Positions 36,118-45,016 of a DNA stretch of 64,000 nucleotides are shown piece by piece. Source of the stretch: Bacteroidales bacterium UBA5287 (lineage in GTDB: Bacteria; Bacteroidota; Bacteroidia; Bacteroidales; Dysgonomonadaceae); NCBI GenBank assembly GCA_002411345.1, contig DHSL01000017.1:16833-80832 (forward strand), written 5' to 3'. Position 1 is the stretch's first letter. Every line of letters begins with the position of its first letter. The translations under genes were made by a program, and so were the position numbers. Under the pieces are notes generated by a model that did not search any database, had not been told where the DNA came from, and was given only the letters and a program-made list of their open reading frames with translations.

Positions 36118-36924
36118 TCACCAGCTCCTTCCTGCGCCTCCACCTCCAAAGCTTCCGCCACCGCCTCCGCCGAATCCACCGCCGAATCCACCTCCAAAAC
36201 CTCCGCCGAATCCACCTCCGGAATTTCGGGAATTACCTCCAATTATGGGAGGAAAAAATATAGTGCCACCTCCACCACGGTTGTGACCATCTCCATCTAT
36301 ATGTTGATCGCCTTTTCCAAAAATAACGCGGATGAAAATGAAGAAGAGAATTATGGCAATGATAATAACAAGAGCAGGGATTTCGTTTGTTCCTTCTGCT
36401 TCTGCATCAAACTCACCGCTAAGACGGGCAATAATGGCGTCTGCTGAGGCATTTACGCCACCAAAATAATCGTTATCGATGAAATAGGGAATCATGTAGT
36501 TATCGAGAATTCTACCTATATAAGCATCATTTAGTTTTGCCTCCAGACCATAGCCGACTGCGATAAAAACATCCCCTCTGCTATCTTCTGTTTTTGGTTT
36601 AATCAAAATAACAACACCGTTATCTTTTTCTTTTTGACCAATGCCCCATTTTTCTCCTAAGCGAAAAGAATATTCCGATGCCGGGTATCCACCCATATCA
36701 TTAACAGTTACTACATAAATTTGTGTAGATGTAGAATCATTATAAGCTAGCAGTTTTTGTTCTAATGCTTGTGTTTCGGATGCCGAGAAAATGCCCGCAA
36801 AGTCGTTTACTAAACGAGGTGGCGACATAGGTTCAGGTATTCCCTGGGCATTTATATTGACTGTATAAATAAATAATAGCAGAAGAAAGAGACTGAAATA
36901 ATTAATCTTCTTGAATGACCTCAT
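36118..36924 (-). CDS. TPM domain membrane protein with Gly-rich tail (YgcG-like)
   Basis: The 268-residue protein has a signal peptide (to NINAQ, about 27), a periplasmic TPM domain (about 35-165: LVNDFAGIFS, YVVTVNDMGG, GQKEKDNGVVILI), a membrane segment (about 180-199) and a C-terminal tail made of repeated GGGF/GGGG units ending GAGRSW. TPM domains are of uncertain function; some act in photosystem II repair or in membrane-protein turnover. The gene overlaps the preceding TPM gene by 23 bases. Confidence 0.88.
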   Translation of the reverse strand: MRSFKKINYFSLFLLLLFIYTVNINAQGIPEPMSPPRLVNDFAGIFSASETQALEQKLLAYNDSTSTQIYVVTVNDMGGYPASEYSFRLGEKWGIGQKEKDNGVVILIKPKTEDSRGDVFIAVGYGLEAKLNDAYIGRILDNYMIPYFIDNDYFGGVNASADAIIARLSGEFDAEAEGTNEIPALVIIIAIILFFIFIRVIFGKGDQHIDGDGHNRGGGGTIFFPPIIGGNSRNSGGGFGGGFGGGFGGGFGGGGGGSFGGGGAGRSW

Positions 36925-37324
36925 TGCTTAGTTCGTTTTCATCGTTTTCCATAATCGGGTAGCGCGCATTGATTAATGCTCCAACTTTTCCTACTCCTTC
37001 ACAAATACCTTGAACTATTTCGTTGTTCCGAAAATGAAGGAGCATATCATCCAGTGCATCATCCCAAAAACCTTCTGATGCCGCTTTGTTAATGCCTATG
37101 TCACCCAATATCGCAGCTTTATGATCTACTGGGGCGACATATATAAGAACTGAATTCCGCAATTTTGTTTTATACATTTTTAGCTTGCGGAACTTTATTG
37201 CTGCTGCCTCAAGTGGGTTTCCCTTACATTTGCGGGCAACACACACGCGAATCTCGGCCGAAGTATGGTTTTCGGCATTCTTGATTGCGTCAGAAACTTT
37301 GTCCAGTTCTTCTTTGTTTAGCAT
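36902..37324 (-). CDS. Small TPM domain protein
   Basis: The 140-residue protein has a TPM-like core (SDAIKNAENHTSAEIRVCV, RNSVLIYVAPVDHKAAILGDIGIN, WDDALDDMLLHF) without signal peptide or membrane segment, so it is probably cytoplasmic. Together with LemA and the larger TPM protein it forms the three-gene set lemA-TPM-TPM frequent in Bacteroidetes. It begins 13 bases after lemA. Confidence 0.85.
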   Translation of the reverse strand: MLNKEELDKVSDAIKNAENHTSAEIRVCVARKCKGNPLEAAAIKFRKLKMYKTKLRNSVLIYVAPVDHKAAILGDIGINKAASEGFWDDALDDMLLHFRNNEIVQGICEGVGKVGALINARYPIMENDENELSNEVIQED

Positions 37325-37337
37325 TGTTTGAATGATA

Positions 37338-37919
37338 TTAAAACTCTACTTTTGGAGCATTCTCAGAACCTGGAGCTGCCTGAAAATATCCTTTTGACTC
37401 AAATTTAAACCAACCTGCGTAAATAACTTGTGGAAATTTGCGTATGTATGCGTTGTAATCCTGAACCTTTTCGTTAAACTTATTTCGTTCTACTGATATC
37501 CTATTTTCAGTTCCTGCAAGTTCATCCTGCAAAGCCATAAAGTTCTGATTTGCTTTTAATTCGGGGTAATTTTCCTGAATAAGAAGCAATCTGCCTAATG
37601 CTTGACTCAATTCACCTTGAGCATCTTGGTACTTTTGAATTGCTTCCGGGGTTAAATTGGCAGGGTCAACAGTCATCTGAGTCGCTTTAGAACGAGCTTC
37701 TGTTACTTGTGTAAAAGTCTCTTGTTCATGCTCTGCATAACCTTTCACGGTAGCAACAAGATTTGGGATGAGATCCGATCTTCGTTGGTATGCATTTTCA
37801 ACATTACTCCATTGTTGAGAAACAGATTCTTGTTTTTCAACCATTCGATTGTAGCCCTGACAGCTTGATAGCATTGCTACACCCAGGATAATAAATAAAA
37901 GATAAGAAAACTTTTTCAT
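37338..37919 (-). CDS. lemA: LemA family lipoprotein
   Basis: This 193-residue protein has a lipoprotein signal ending LSSC (Cys20) and the LemA coiled-coil fold: WSNVENAYQRRSDLIPNLVA, KGYAEHEQETFTQVTEAR, and the ending ENAPKVEF. LemA proteins are membrane-anchored helical bundles of unknown function often next to TPM proteins. Here it heads the run lemA-TPM-TPM-miaA-lysA-GT2. Confidence 0.94.
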   Translation of the reverse strand: MKKFSYLLFIILGVAMLSSCQGYNRMVEKQESVSQQWSNVENAYQRRSDLIPNLVATVKGYAEHEQETFTQVTEARSKATQMTVDPANLTPEAIQKYQDAQGELSQALGRLLLIQENYPELKANQNFMALQDELAGTENRISVERNKFNEKVQDYNAYIRKFPQVIYAGWFKFESKGYFQAAPGSENAPKVEF

Positions 37920-37956
37920 TGTTTTATATGCAATTTGTTCGTATTGAGTTTGTGTA

Positions 37957-37964
37957 CAAATATA
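37957..37964 (-). promoter_or_regulatory. -7 element of lemA
   Basis: The minus strand reads TATATTTG 38 bases before the lemA ATG. Confidence 0.5.
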
Positions 37965-38125
37965 AATAAATTGTTTGGATATTTATGCGAATCCTCAAAA
38001 TAAGGGAAATTGTTTGAATTAAATTCATCATTTTATTTATGATGAACTATATCAAATTAATTACCCTGAATGCTTTATGGTTTAACATTTTATAATCAAA
38101 CTATTGGTTTATCGAGGATAATTTG

Positions 38126-38133
38126 TAACTTTG
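38126..38133 (+). promoter_or_regulatory. -7 element of the DUF3078 gene
   Basis: TAACTTTG lies 41 bases before the ATG at 38174. Confidence 0.45.
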
Positions 38134-38173
38134 TAACTTAAGATTATATTAATTAGATGAAAGAGACGCAGTT

Positions 38174-39748
38174 ATGAAAATATATAATAGGTTATTCAAT
38201 TTCTCCGTTATATTTCTGTTGTTTACGACTATTGGTGTTTTTTCTGCAAATGGTCAACAAACACCGTCTTCTGATAGTTTGAATATATTTAACAATATAA
38301 CGGACATAGATAAACAGGTTCAAATAATAAATGAATATACTAATGAACGTTCTACTCCAATAGTGATTCCACCTCCTACGGATACTATAAAAAAGAAAAA
38401 TGCAACTAATGGTGTTTTACATCCACTTCATCCCGATTCTGTTATAGTTCAACCGGTTAGGTTTGTGTATCCTAAAGTGTCGCTCGACTCAATTTATAAA
38501 CGTTCTGAAATTGGAACTTTACAGTTGCCACAATTTGCATATAATCCGGAGTCGTTGGCTGGAATGACTTTCAGGGATACAATATTCTACAATCCTCTTT
38601 TTCTCCCAATGATTTTTACTGGGATTAAAGATCTTGATGATCAAATTCTTTATCCTAATGTGAAAGAGAGCCAGCAGGAACATTTACTGATACCTTTCGA
38701 TGAAACTTTTGCTCCTTTGTTGCAACACGCTGAATTTATTGAAGATGTACGTCATGGATACTTCAAAAAGTATCCTGATAGAATGAAGCTTTCTGCATCT
38801 GAATTTGCCGGATTGCCAAAAGCAAGTGAGGTAGAAAAGGATGTGCTCGGAACTTTTAATCCTTTTGGTAAACCGCTTGATGCACAGTCGGGTGTAGTTC
38901 TTGTTGCGCCGGAAGTTGAAACAGTAAAAATTGGTCGCCGTTATTGGAATGTTGTAGGTGAACATAGTCTTCAATTTACTCAAAACCTCTTTTCCGACAA
39001 CTGGTACAGAGGAAAGAACAATAACTTGAATATCAACAGTAATCATGTTGTTCGTGCTAACTACAGAAAAGAAAAAATCAGATTTGATAATACATTGGAA
39101 TGGCGATTATCGTTGTTTAATTCTCCTGATGATTCTATTCGTGCTTATAAGATTGGTAATGATTTGCTTAGGTATTATGGATCATTAGGAGTTGATGCTT
39201 TTCTGAAAAAATGGCAGTACTCATCTAATGTTGAGGTTAAAACTCAGATGTTCAATAACTACCCTGTTAATTCTAATGAATTGAGGTCTTCTATTTTAGC
39301 ACCACTATACGTGAATGCGGGTGTGGGTATGACTTATCAACTTAATAAGTCTTATGAAAAAGTGAGACACAGAAGTTTATACTTGAAACTGGACCTTTCT
39401 CCCGTTTCTGTTAACTACCGTTATGTCGGAAATCCTAATGTGCCTGTTATAAGATATGGTATCGAAGAAGGAAAGAAGGGTAAGATGGAGCTTGGTTCTA
39501 CTGTGACAGCCGACTGGCGTTTCAATTTTAATAAATACACTCGTTGGGAATCGCGATTTAAATATTTTACGAGCTACAAGAATGTAGTGGCAGAATTTGA
39601 AAATACATTGAATATGGATCTGACAAACTATTTTTCAACTCGATTGCATTTGAATCTTCGATATGACGATTCTGTTCCTAAAGATCCAAAACTTGGTTAT
39701 TTACAAGCATATGAGTCGGTCACTTTCGGTCTAAACTTCAGATGGTGA
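38174..39748 (+). CDS. DUF3078-type outer-membrane beta-barrel protein
   Basis: The 524-residue protein has a signal peptide (about 1-27, cleavage near NGQ), a proline-rich linker (IVIPPPTDTIK), and a barrel-like C-terminal half beginning LQFTQNLFSDNWYRGKNN, a block I associate with DUF3078 of Bacteroidales. Alternating hydrophobic strands and an aromatic end (FGLNFRW) suggest outer-membrane insertion. Function unknown. The stop codon TGA is immediately followed by the stop of the convergent fmt gene, with no base between. Confidence 0.75.
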   Translation: MKIYNRLFNFSVIFLLFTTIGVFSANGQQTPSSDSLNIFNNITDIDKQVQIINEYTNERSTPIVIPPPTDTIKKKNATNGVLHPLHPDSVIVQPVRFVYPKVSLDSIYKRSEIGTLQLPQFAYNPESLAGMTFRDTIFYNPLFLPMIFTGIKDLDDQILYPNVKESQQEHLLIPFDETFAPLLQHAEFIEDVRHGYFKKYPDRMKLSASEFAGLPKASEVEKDVLGTFNPFGKPLDAQSGVVLVAPEVETVKIGRRYWNVVGEHSLQFTQNLFSDNWYRGKNNNLNINSNHVVRANYRKEKIRFDNTLEWRLSLFNSPDDSIRAYKIGNDLLRYYGSLGVDAFLKKWQYSSNVEVKTQMFNNYPVNSNELRSSILAPLYVNAGVGMTYQLNKSYEKVRHRSLYLKLDLSPVSVNYRYVGNPNVPVIRYGIEEGKKGKMELGSTVTADWRFNFNKYTRWESRFKYFTSYKNVVAEFENTLNMDLTNYFSTRLHLNLRYDDSVPKDPKLGYLQAYESVTFGLNFRW

Positions 39749-40705
39749 TTATTTAAAAATGGCCTTTTCAGCCATTGGAAAGCCATTCAGAAAATCTTTT
39801 ACACTCATTCGCTTTTTCCCCGCTTGCTGTACATCTAATAAACGGATATAGCCATTTTTCACAGCAATATCTATATTGGATTTGTCGTGAAGCACACTTC
39901 CTGTAACTAATATGTTCGGTTCTGTAATTATTTCACAGTCAAATATTTTCATGGTTATTGGTTCCATATTTTCTATATGGAGCTCTGTCCATGCAGCAGG
40001 GTAGGGAGATAGTCCTCTAATAAAGTTGCGAACATCTTTGGCATCTTTGCTCCAGTCTATTCGGCATGTTTCTTTAAATATCTTTGGCGCAGATTTCAAG
40101 GTGTCTGCATTTTGCTGAGGCTTGGTTGATACGGTGTTGTCGATAATCGCATCAGTAGTCTTTAATACAAGCTGAGCCCCAATTTGCATCAGTCTGTCGT
40201 GTAATGTCCCAGCATTGTCGTTATCTGAAATAGGTGTTTTCTCCTGGAATATGATATTTCCCGTATCGATATCATGTTTGAGAAAAAAAGTAGTTACTCC
40301 AGTTTCAGTATCTCCGTTAATGATTGACCAGTTAATGGGAGCTGCTCCTCTGTATTGGGGAAGAAGTGAAGCGTGAAGATTGAATGTTCCTTTTGGGGGC
40401 ATGTTCCAAACAATTTCGGGCAACATTCTGAATGCGACGACAATTTGCAGGTCGGCGCGCAATTCTTTTAAATCGTTAATAAATTGTTCATCCTTAAGAC
40501 TTTCCGGTTGAAGAATGGGCAGATTATTTGAAAGAGCAAATTGTTTAACAGGTGATTGTTGAATTTTATGACCACGACCTGCAACTTTGTCCGGCATTGT
40601 AACAACTCCGACAATGTTATAGTTATTTTCTACTAATACTTTTAGCGACTCTACTGCAAAATCGGGTGTTCCCAGAAAAACAATTCTCAAATCTTCTTTT
40701 CTCAT
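39749..40705 (-). CDS. fmt: Methionyl-tRNA formyltransferase
   Basis: The protein (318 residues from ATG 40705) formylates initiator Met-tRNA. It has IVFLGTPDFAVESLK at the N-terminus, the catalytic region FNLHASLLPQYRGAAPINW, and a C-terminal OB-like domain. A longer frame reaching 40828 would overlap the CLC gene and is rejected on length. It is the last gene of the recR-to-fmt run, 22 bases after the CLC gene. No def (peptide deformylase) gene adjoins it. Confidence 0.95.
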   Translation of the reverse strand: MRKEDLRIVFLGTPDFAVESLKVLVENNYNIVGVVTMPDKVAGRGHKIQQSPVKQFALSNNLPILQPESLKDEQFINDLKELRADLQIVVAFRMLPEIVWNMPPKGTFNLHASLLPQYRGAAPINWSIINGDTETGVTTFFLKHDIDTGNIIFQEKTPISDNDNAGTLHDRLMQIGAQLVLKTTDAIIDNTVSTKPQQNADTLKSAPKIFKETCRIDWSKDAKDVRNFIRGLSPYPAAWTELHIENMEPITMKIFDCEIITEPNILVTGSVLHDKSNIDIAVKNGYIRLLDVQQAGKKRMSVKDFLNGFPMAEKAIFK

Positions 40706-40727
40706 ACTTCTCTTTATTTTACTTCGA

Positions 40728-42518
40728 TTACACTTCAGAATCCGAATAATTTTTAACCAATACATCTCTGTAAGCATTGAATACGGTCGATTGAGAGATA
40801 ATGCCTTTATAAACTTCATTATCATCAACTACCGGTAGATTCCATGCTTTTGTGTCTTCAAATATATTCATCACTTGCTCCATTGGCATGTGAATATTAA
40901 TCTTAACAGTTGCTCCAACCATAAACTTCTCTACTTTAAATCTTTCATAGAGTTCGGGGCGGAACATTATATTTCTAATATCATTCAAATAAACTAACCC
41001 AACCAGAACACCTTTGTCGGTAACTACCGGAAATATGTTACGGTTTGAGGTGGAAATAATTTTTACTGTTTCGCCCAAGTTCATTGACTTGGTAAGAGTG
41101 GGTATATTTGTCTCAAGTAATTGCTCGATATTTAGAAATGTCAAAACAGCTTTATCTTTATTGTGGGTGATAAGTTCTCCTTTTTTTGCTAATCTGATGG
41201 CGTAAATATTATGTTTTTCAAAGATGATGATTGTTCCATACGATATGCTCGCGACAATCATTAAAGGCAAAAACAGATCGTATCCACCTGTGAGCTCAGC
41301 AATTAAGAATGTGCCGGTAAGTGGTGCATGCATTACACCTGCCATTACACCCGCCATACCATATAATGCAAAATTATCTTGAGGTAAATGAGGTGCAATA
41401 TTCAGTAAGTTAAGCACGTAAGCAAATAAAAAGCCCATAATGCAACCTATGAAAAGTGTAGGTGCAAATACTCCACCGGTACCACCACCTCCATTTGTAG
41501 CACTCATTGCAAATACTTTAAAAAGCATGGTTAATGTAAGAAAAACTACTAATCCCCATTCGTTCTTAAGTGAGTAAAAGAAGCTTTTGTCCATAATCTC
41601 TTTATAACGATCGCCACTATCCAATAGCATTTCAATCGAGTTGTACCCTTCACCAAAAAGGGGTGGAAAAAAGAATATTAAAATACTTAACATTGTGGCT
41701 CCAAACAGGTATTTTTTCACACTTGAAAGGTTATGAAAAATGTCTTCTATCCATGCAGTGACACGTGTTAAGTAAAGAGATACAAATCCACAAAAGATGC
41801 CAAGAGCGATAACCCATGGAATGCGGTTCAGGCTAAATGCATCTACTTGTGAAAAAGCAAACATGGCATCATAACCGGTAAGCACATAAGATACAACGGT
41901 AGCAGTAATGGAAGTGATCAGTAATGGAAGAATAGATGATAATGTCAGGTCGAGCAACAGAACTTCAATGACGAAAAGAATTCCTGCAATGGGTGCTTTG
42001 AAAATTCCTGCTATCGCACCGGCAGCCCCACATCCTACCAATAGCATCAGCTTTCTTTGATCTAGTTTAAAGTATCTTCCTAGATTTGAGCCGATTGCTG
42101 AACCGGTTAAAACTATAGGAGCCTCCGCTCCAACTGATCCACCTAGACCGATAGTGATTGAGCTTGCTATCAATGATGAATACATATTGTGGGGTTTAAT
42201 CCTACTTTTTCGTTGTGAAATAGAAAAAAGGATCTTTGTGACCCCGTGACTGATATCGTCTTTTACAATGAATTTGACATAAAGACCGGCAAGTAAAATT
42301 CCTATTGTTGGGTACAGTAGATATAAATAGTTTGCTTCGGCCGGATTGAAACTGTTTGTGAGGAATAACTGAATATAATGAATGATTAATTTTAGTACAT
42401 AGGCAGCCAATGCTGTTGCAATACCTACCAGGAAACAGACAAAGAGTAAAAAAGCTCTGTCATTGTTATGAGAACTTTTCCACATCATGAATTTATCGTA
42501 TATTCCTTTTTTTGCCAT
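40728..42518 (-). CDS. CLC-family chloride channel/antiporter with CBS domains
   Basis: The 596-residue protein has the CLC membrane core (about 22-430) and two C-terminal CBS domains (about 445-590) that may sense nucleotides. The gating glutamate is kept as Glu132 in GGSVGAEAP, and GIFKAP and HAPLTG match the ion-pathway helices. The position of the proton glutamate of E. coli ClcA (Glu203) is Val186 here (FVIEV), so proton-coupled exchange is doubtful and a channel-type or altered transport is possible. The ATG at 42518 is chosen over an upstream TTG. It lies between tsaC and fmt. Confidence 0.92.
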   Translation of the reverse strand: MAKKGIYDKFMMWKSSHNNDRAFLLFVCFLVGIATALAAYVLKLIIHYIQLFLTNSFNPAEANYLYLLYPTIGILLAGLYVKFIVKDDISHGVTKILFSISQRKSRIKPHNMYSSLIASSITIGLGGSVGAEAPIVLTGSAIGSNLGRYFKLDQRKLMLLVGCGAAGAIAGIFKAPIAGILFVIEVLLLDLTLSSILPLLITSITATVVSYVLTGYDAMFAFSQVDAFSLNRIPWVIALGIFCGFVSLYLTRVTAWIEDIFHNLSSVKKYLFGATMLSILIFFFPPLFGEGYNSIEMLLDSGDRYKEIMDKSFFYSLKNEWGLVVFLTLTMLFKVFAMSATNGGGGTGGVFAPTLFIGCIMGFLFAYVLNLLNIAPHLPQDNFALYGMAGVMAGVMHAPLTGTFLIAELTGGYDLFLPLMIVASISYGTIIIFEKHNIYAIRLAKKGELITHNKDKAVLTFLNIEQLLETNIPTLTKSMNLGETVKIISTSNRNIFPVVTDKGVLVGLVYLNDIRNIMFRPELYERFKVEKFMVGATVKINIHMPMEQVMNIFEDTKAWNLPVVDDNEVYKGIISQSTVFNAYRDVLVKNYSDSEV

Positions 42519-42534
42519 CACAAACAATTGTATT

Positions 42535-43098
42535 TTATTTTCTAATGATCTCTATTGTACCTGATTTATCTAACCTGATGATACTCGAAGGCGTGGTTTT
42601 GGAAACTTCTCTTTGACGGTATTCCACAACATAATCTACTTTCCCCTTGATAATATCTGAGATATCTTTGAATGATGCAGGAGAGGGTTCACCACTAATA
42701 TTGGCCGATGTCGATACAATTGGTTTACGAAACTGGCGGCACAGTTCATTAGAGAATTTTTCTTCGGTAATGCGAATTCCGATACTACCATCGGCAGCAA
42801 TAAGGTTTGTCGCCAGGTTTTTCGCACCATCATAAATGATTGTGAGTGGTTTGTCTGTCAGTTCAATCAAATCCCAGGCAATGTCCGGAACATCTTTTAC
42901 ATAGGTCTGAAGTTTTGCAGGATTATCAAGTAAAACCAGCATAGACTTACTATCGCTTCTTTGCTTTATTTCATAAACAAGTTTTACAGCTTCTTCGTTG
43001 GTAGCATCACATCCAATTCCCCAGATGGTGTCTGTCGGATATAGAATCACACCCCCTTTTTTGAGAACTTCACATGCTTTTTTTACATCTTCTTGCAT
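42535..43098 (-). CDS. tsaC: L-threonylcarbamoyladenylate synthase (YrdC/Sua5 type)
   Basis: This 187-residue YrdC domain makes threonylcarbamoyl-AMP from threonine, bicarbonate and ATP for t6A37 in tRNAs. It shows LYPTDTIWGIGCDA, KQRSDSKSMLVLL, SIGIRI and VSTSANISGEPSP. The Sua5 C-terminal domain is absent. It follows the GNAT gene by 5 bases. Confidence 0.94.
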   Translation of the reverse strand: MQEDVKKACEVLKKGGVILYPTDTIWGIGCDATNEEAVKLVYEIKQRSDSKSMLVLLDNPAKLQTYVKDVPDIAWDLIELTDKPLTIIYDGAKNLATNLIAADGSIGIRITEEKFSNELCRQFRKPIVSTSANISGEPSPASFKDISDIIKGKVDYVVEYRQREVSKTTPSSIIRLDKSGTIEIIRK

Positions 43099-43103
43099 CT
43101 TCT

Positions 43104-43625
43104 TTATTTATTTATATATTGCATAAATATTGCATCTTCAAAATCGATTTCAGCTGATAACCATTGTTTTAAAACTCCTGTTTGTTGGTAGTTGCATTTA
43201 GTAAATAGTTTTATGCTTGCTTTGTTTTGAATTGGAATTATCGCGTATAGTTGATTAATCTTGAGAAATTTAAAAGCATATTCTTCCAGTAAGTGAAGTA
43301 TTTGAGTTCCAAATCCTTTACATTGAAATTTATGATCGACTAATATTCCTACCCCCGCACGTTTATGAAATGGATCAAAATCATAAAGATCAATGGTTCC
43401 AATGCTTTGCTTTGTACTTTTCAATTCAACAATAAATCGTTGTTGATGTGTTTGAAATATATCTTCATCAAACCTGCTTATATATTGTTTTATTGCATAT
43501 CGTGAAAAGGGTGCGATTGAAGAACCGATTTTCCATAGTTCTGTATCGTTTTCCCAATCATAGAGTTGGTCCAAATCCTCTGGTTCAAGGGCTCTTAACT
43601 TTATATTATCGTTTTCAAGTAACAT
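43104..43625 (-). CDS. GNAT acetyltransferase, SpeG/RimJ-like
   Basis: The 173-residue protein is a single GNAT domain: RALEPEDLDQLYDWEND at the start, IGTIDLYDFDPFHKRAGVGI, the acetyl-CoA loop QCKGFGTQIL, and NKASIKLFTKCNYQQTG. It resembles the spermidine and ribosomal-protein acetyltransferase branch, but the substrate is unknown. It lies 8 bases after the membrane protein gene and 5 before tsaC. Confidence 0.88.
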   Translation of the reverse strand: MLLENDNIKLRALEPEDLDQLYDWENDTELWKIGSSIAPFSRYAIKQYISRFDEDIFQTHQQRFIVELKSTKQSIGTIDLYDFDPFHKRAGVGILVDHKFQCKGFGTQILHLLEEYAFKFLKINQLYAIIPIQNKASIKLFTKCNYQQTGVLKQWLSAEIDFEDAIFMQYINK

Positions 43626-43633
43626 GCTAATAT

Positions 43634-44164
43634 TTAGTTTTTATCTACCTGATCATTATCATTTACCAATACTTCTTCCGCTACCGTTGTTTTAGATATT
43701 TCCGGTGATTCCGTTATTTCGTGAACTTCTTCTGATTCTGTAATTGACATGAGTTCAGGATATGATGGTTTGCAAAATAGAAGTATGATAAGCATGATGA
43801 AAGTAATGTACATGAAGTTGTTATTCTGTGACAATGCATAAATCATGCTGCTAACCAAAGTCATAAAACTTAAAAAATAGAGTCTCACATAAGATATTCT
43901 TTTATATGAATTTATGGCTGAATCTCTATCAATATTCTTCGGAAGCTTCTTTATCTTGTCTGCAAAACCTTTAAGAATAATTGGGATACTAACGATGATA
44001 AACAAGATGAGATACATCTCAAACATAGTGTTTATCTCTATCGGGGTTTTGAATTTTATTATATCAAATAGAATTAGCAAAAACAAAGCAGCCAAAACAA
44101 TGATGTTCGTATAGAAATGTTTTCGCAAAATCCTTATCGCAATATCTTCAGCTGTAGAGGTCAT
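43634..44164 (-). CDS. Four-helix membrane protein of unknown function
   Basis: The 176-residue protein has four predicted membrane segments (about 19-37, 44-64, 90-109 and 116-133) and an acidic cytoplasmic tail (about 140-176). No family is recognised. Its ATG shares one base with the recR stop, so it is translationally coupled to recR. Confidence 0.7.
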   Translation of the reverse strand: MTSTAEDIAIRILRKHFYTNIIVLAALFLLILFDIIKFKTPIEINTMFEMYLILFIIVSIPIILKGFADKIKKLPKNIDRDSAINSYKRISYVRLYFLSFMTLVSSMIYALSQNNNFMYITFIMLIILLFCKPSYPELMSITESEEVHEITESPEISKTTVAEEVLVNDNDQVDKN

Positions 44165-44796
44165 TATTTAGAAGTTAATTTGTATGATTCATCAAATGGG
44201 GTACGGTTTAGAATAGATCGTCCCAATGTTACTTCATCAGTATATTCAATCTCATCTCCAATAGAGACGCCGCGTGCTATGATGCTCAGTTTGAGATTGT
44301 ATGGTTGAAGTTTTCGATAAATATAGAAGTTTGTAGTATCCCCTTCCATTGTAGCACTTAGTGCCATTATTACTTCTTTAACCGATTCTGTTTGCACACG
44401 TGTAACAAGGCTTTCTATTTCAATATCGGAAGGACCTATCCCGTCTATTGGTGAAATAATTCCACCAAGTACATGATAAAGTCCTTTAAATTGCGTTGTG
44501 TTTTCGATTGCCATTACATCTCTAATGTTCTCTACAACACAGATAGTTGATTTATCGCGTTCCGGATTGCTACAAATATCGCACACTTCAGTATCTGATA
44601 TATTATGGCAATGTCTGCAATATTTGACTTCACGTTTTAGTTTATTGATAGCTTCTGTGAAGTCATCAACATTATTTGTCTCTTGCTTTAAAAGGAAAAG
44701 TACCAATCTTAAAGCAGTTTTCCTACCAATTCCGGGCAATCTTGCAAACTGGTTTACCGCATTTTCTAATAAAGTAGATGGATAGGATGAGTTCAT
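44164..44796 (-). CDS. recR: Recombination mediator RecR
   Basis: RecR (210 residues from ATG 44796) loads RecA at gaps with RecO and RecF. It has the helix-hairpin-helix RLPGIGRKTALRLVL, a four-cysteine zinc finger (CRHCHN...CDIC), and a Toprim domain with CVVENIRDVMAIE and GGIISPIDGIGP. A longer frame to 44850 is rejected on family length. It heads the run recR-membrane protein-GNAT-tsaC-CLC-fmt. Confidence 0.96.
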   Translation of the reverse strand: MNSSYPSTLLENAVNQFARLPGIGRKTALRLVLFLLKQETNNVDDFTEAINKLKREVKYCRHCHNISDTEVCDICSNPERDKSTICVVENIRDVMAIENTTQFKGLYHVLGGIISPIDGIGPSDIEIESLVTRVQTESVKEVIMALSATMEGDTTNFYIYRKLQPYNLKLSIIARGVSIGDEIEYTDEVTLGRSILNRTPFDESYKLTSK

Positions 44797-44960
44797 TTCA
44801 AACTTTAAATATGTATTTACAAATATACGATGAATCTCGTTATTGAGCAAATCGCTTTGTCAAGTCCAATCAAATATCTTTACTATAATTTTTTAGTAAT
44901 ACTGTCTAATAATTGGGAAAAATAGTTAATTATTTATTCGTTTAAAAGTGATTAATTTAT

Positions 44961-44968
44961 TAGCTTTG
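44961..44968 (+). promoter_or_regulatory. -7 element of serC-serA
   Basis: TAGCTTTG lies 49 bases before the ATG at 45017 and inside any longer serC frame, which supports that ATG. Confidence 0.5.
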
Positions 44969-45016
44969 CTGAAAATTATAGGCGATTTTTCAATAATCTT
45001 ATTAAATGATTTATTT

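Noticed and set aside
35184..36242. Longer miaA starting at 36242
   Set aside because: The extra 42 residues are the Gly-rich end of the TPM gene read in another frame; the family length fits the start at 36116.
36115..36447. Ser/Thr-rich plus-strand reading frame
   Set aside because: It is the complement of the Gly-rich repeats of the TPM gene and has no promoter or homology.
39749..40828. Extended fmt start at 40828
   Set aside because: It would overlap the CLC gene by about 100 bases and precede the conserved Fmt N-terminus at 40705.
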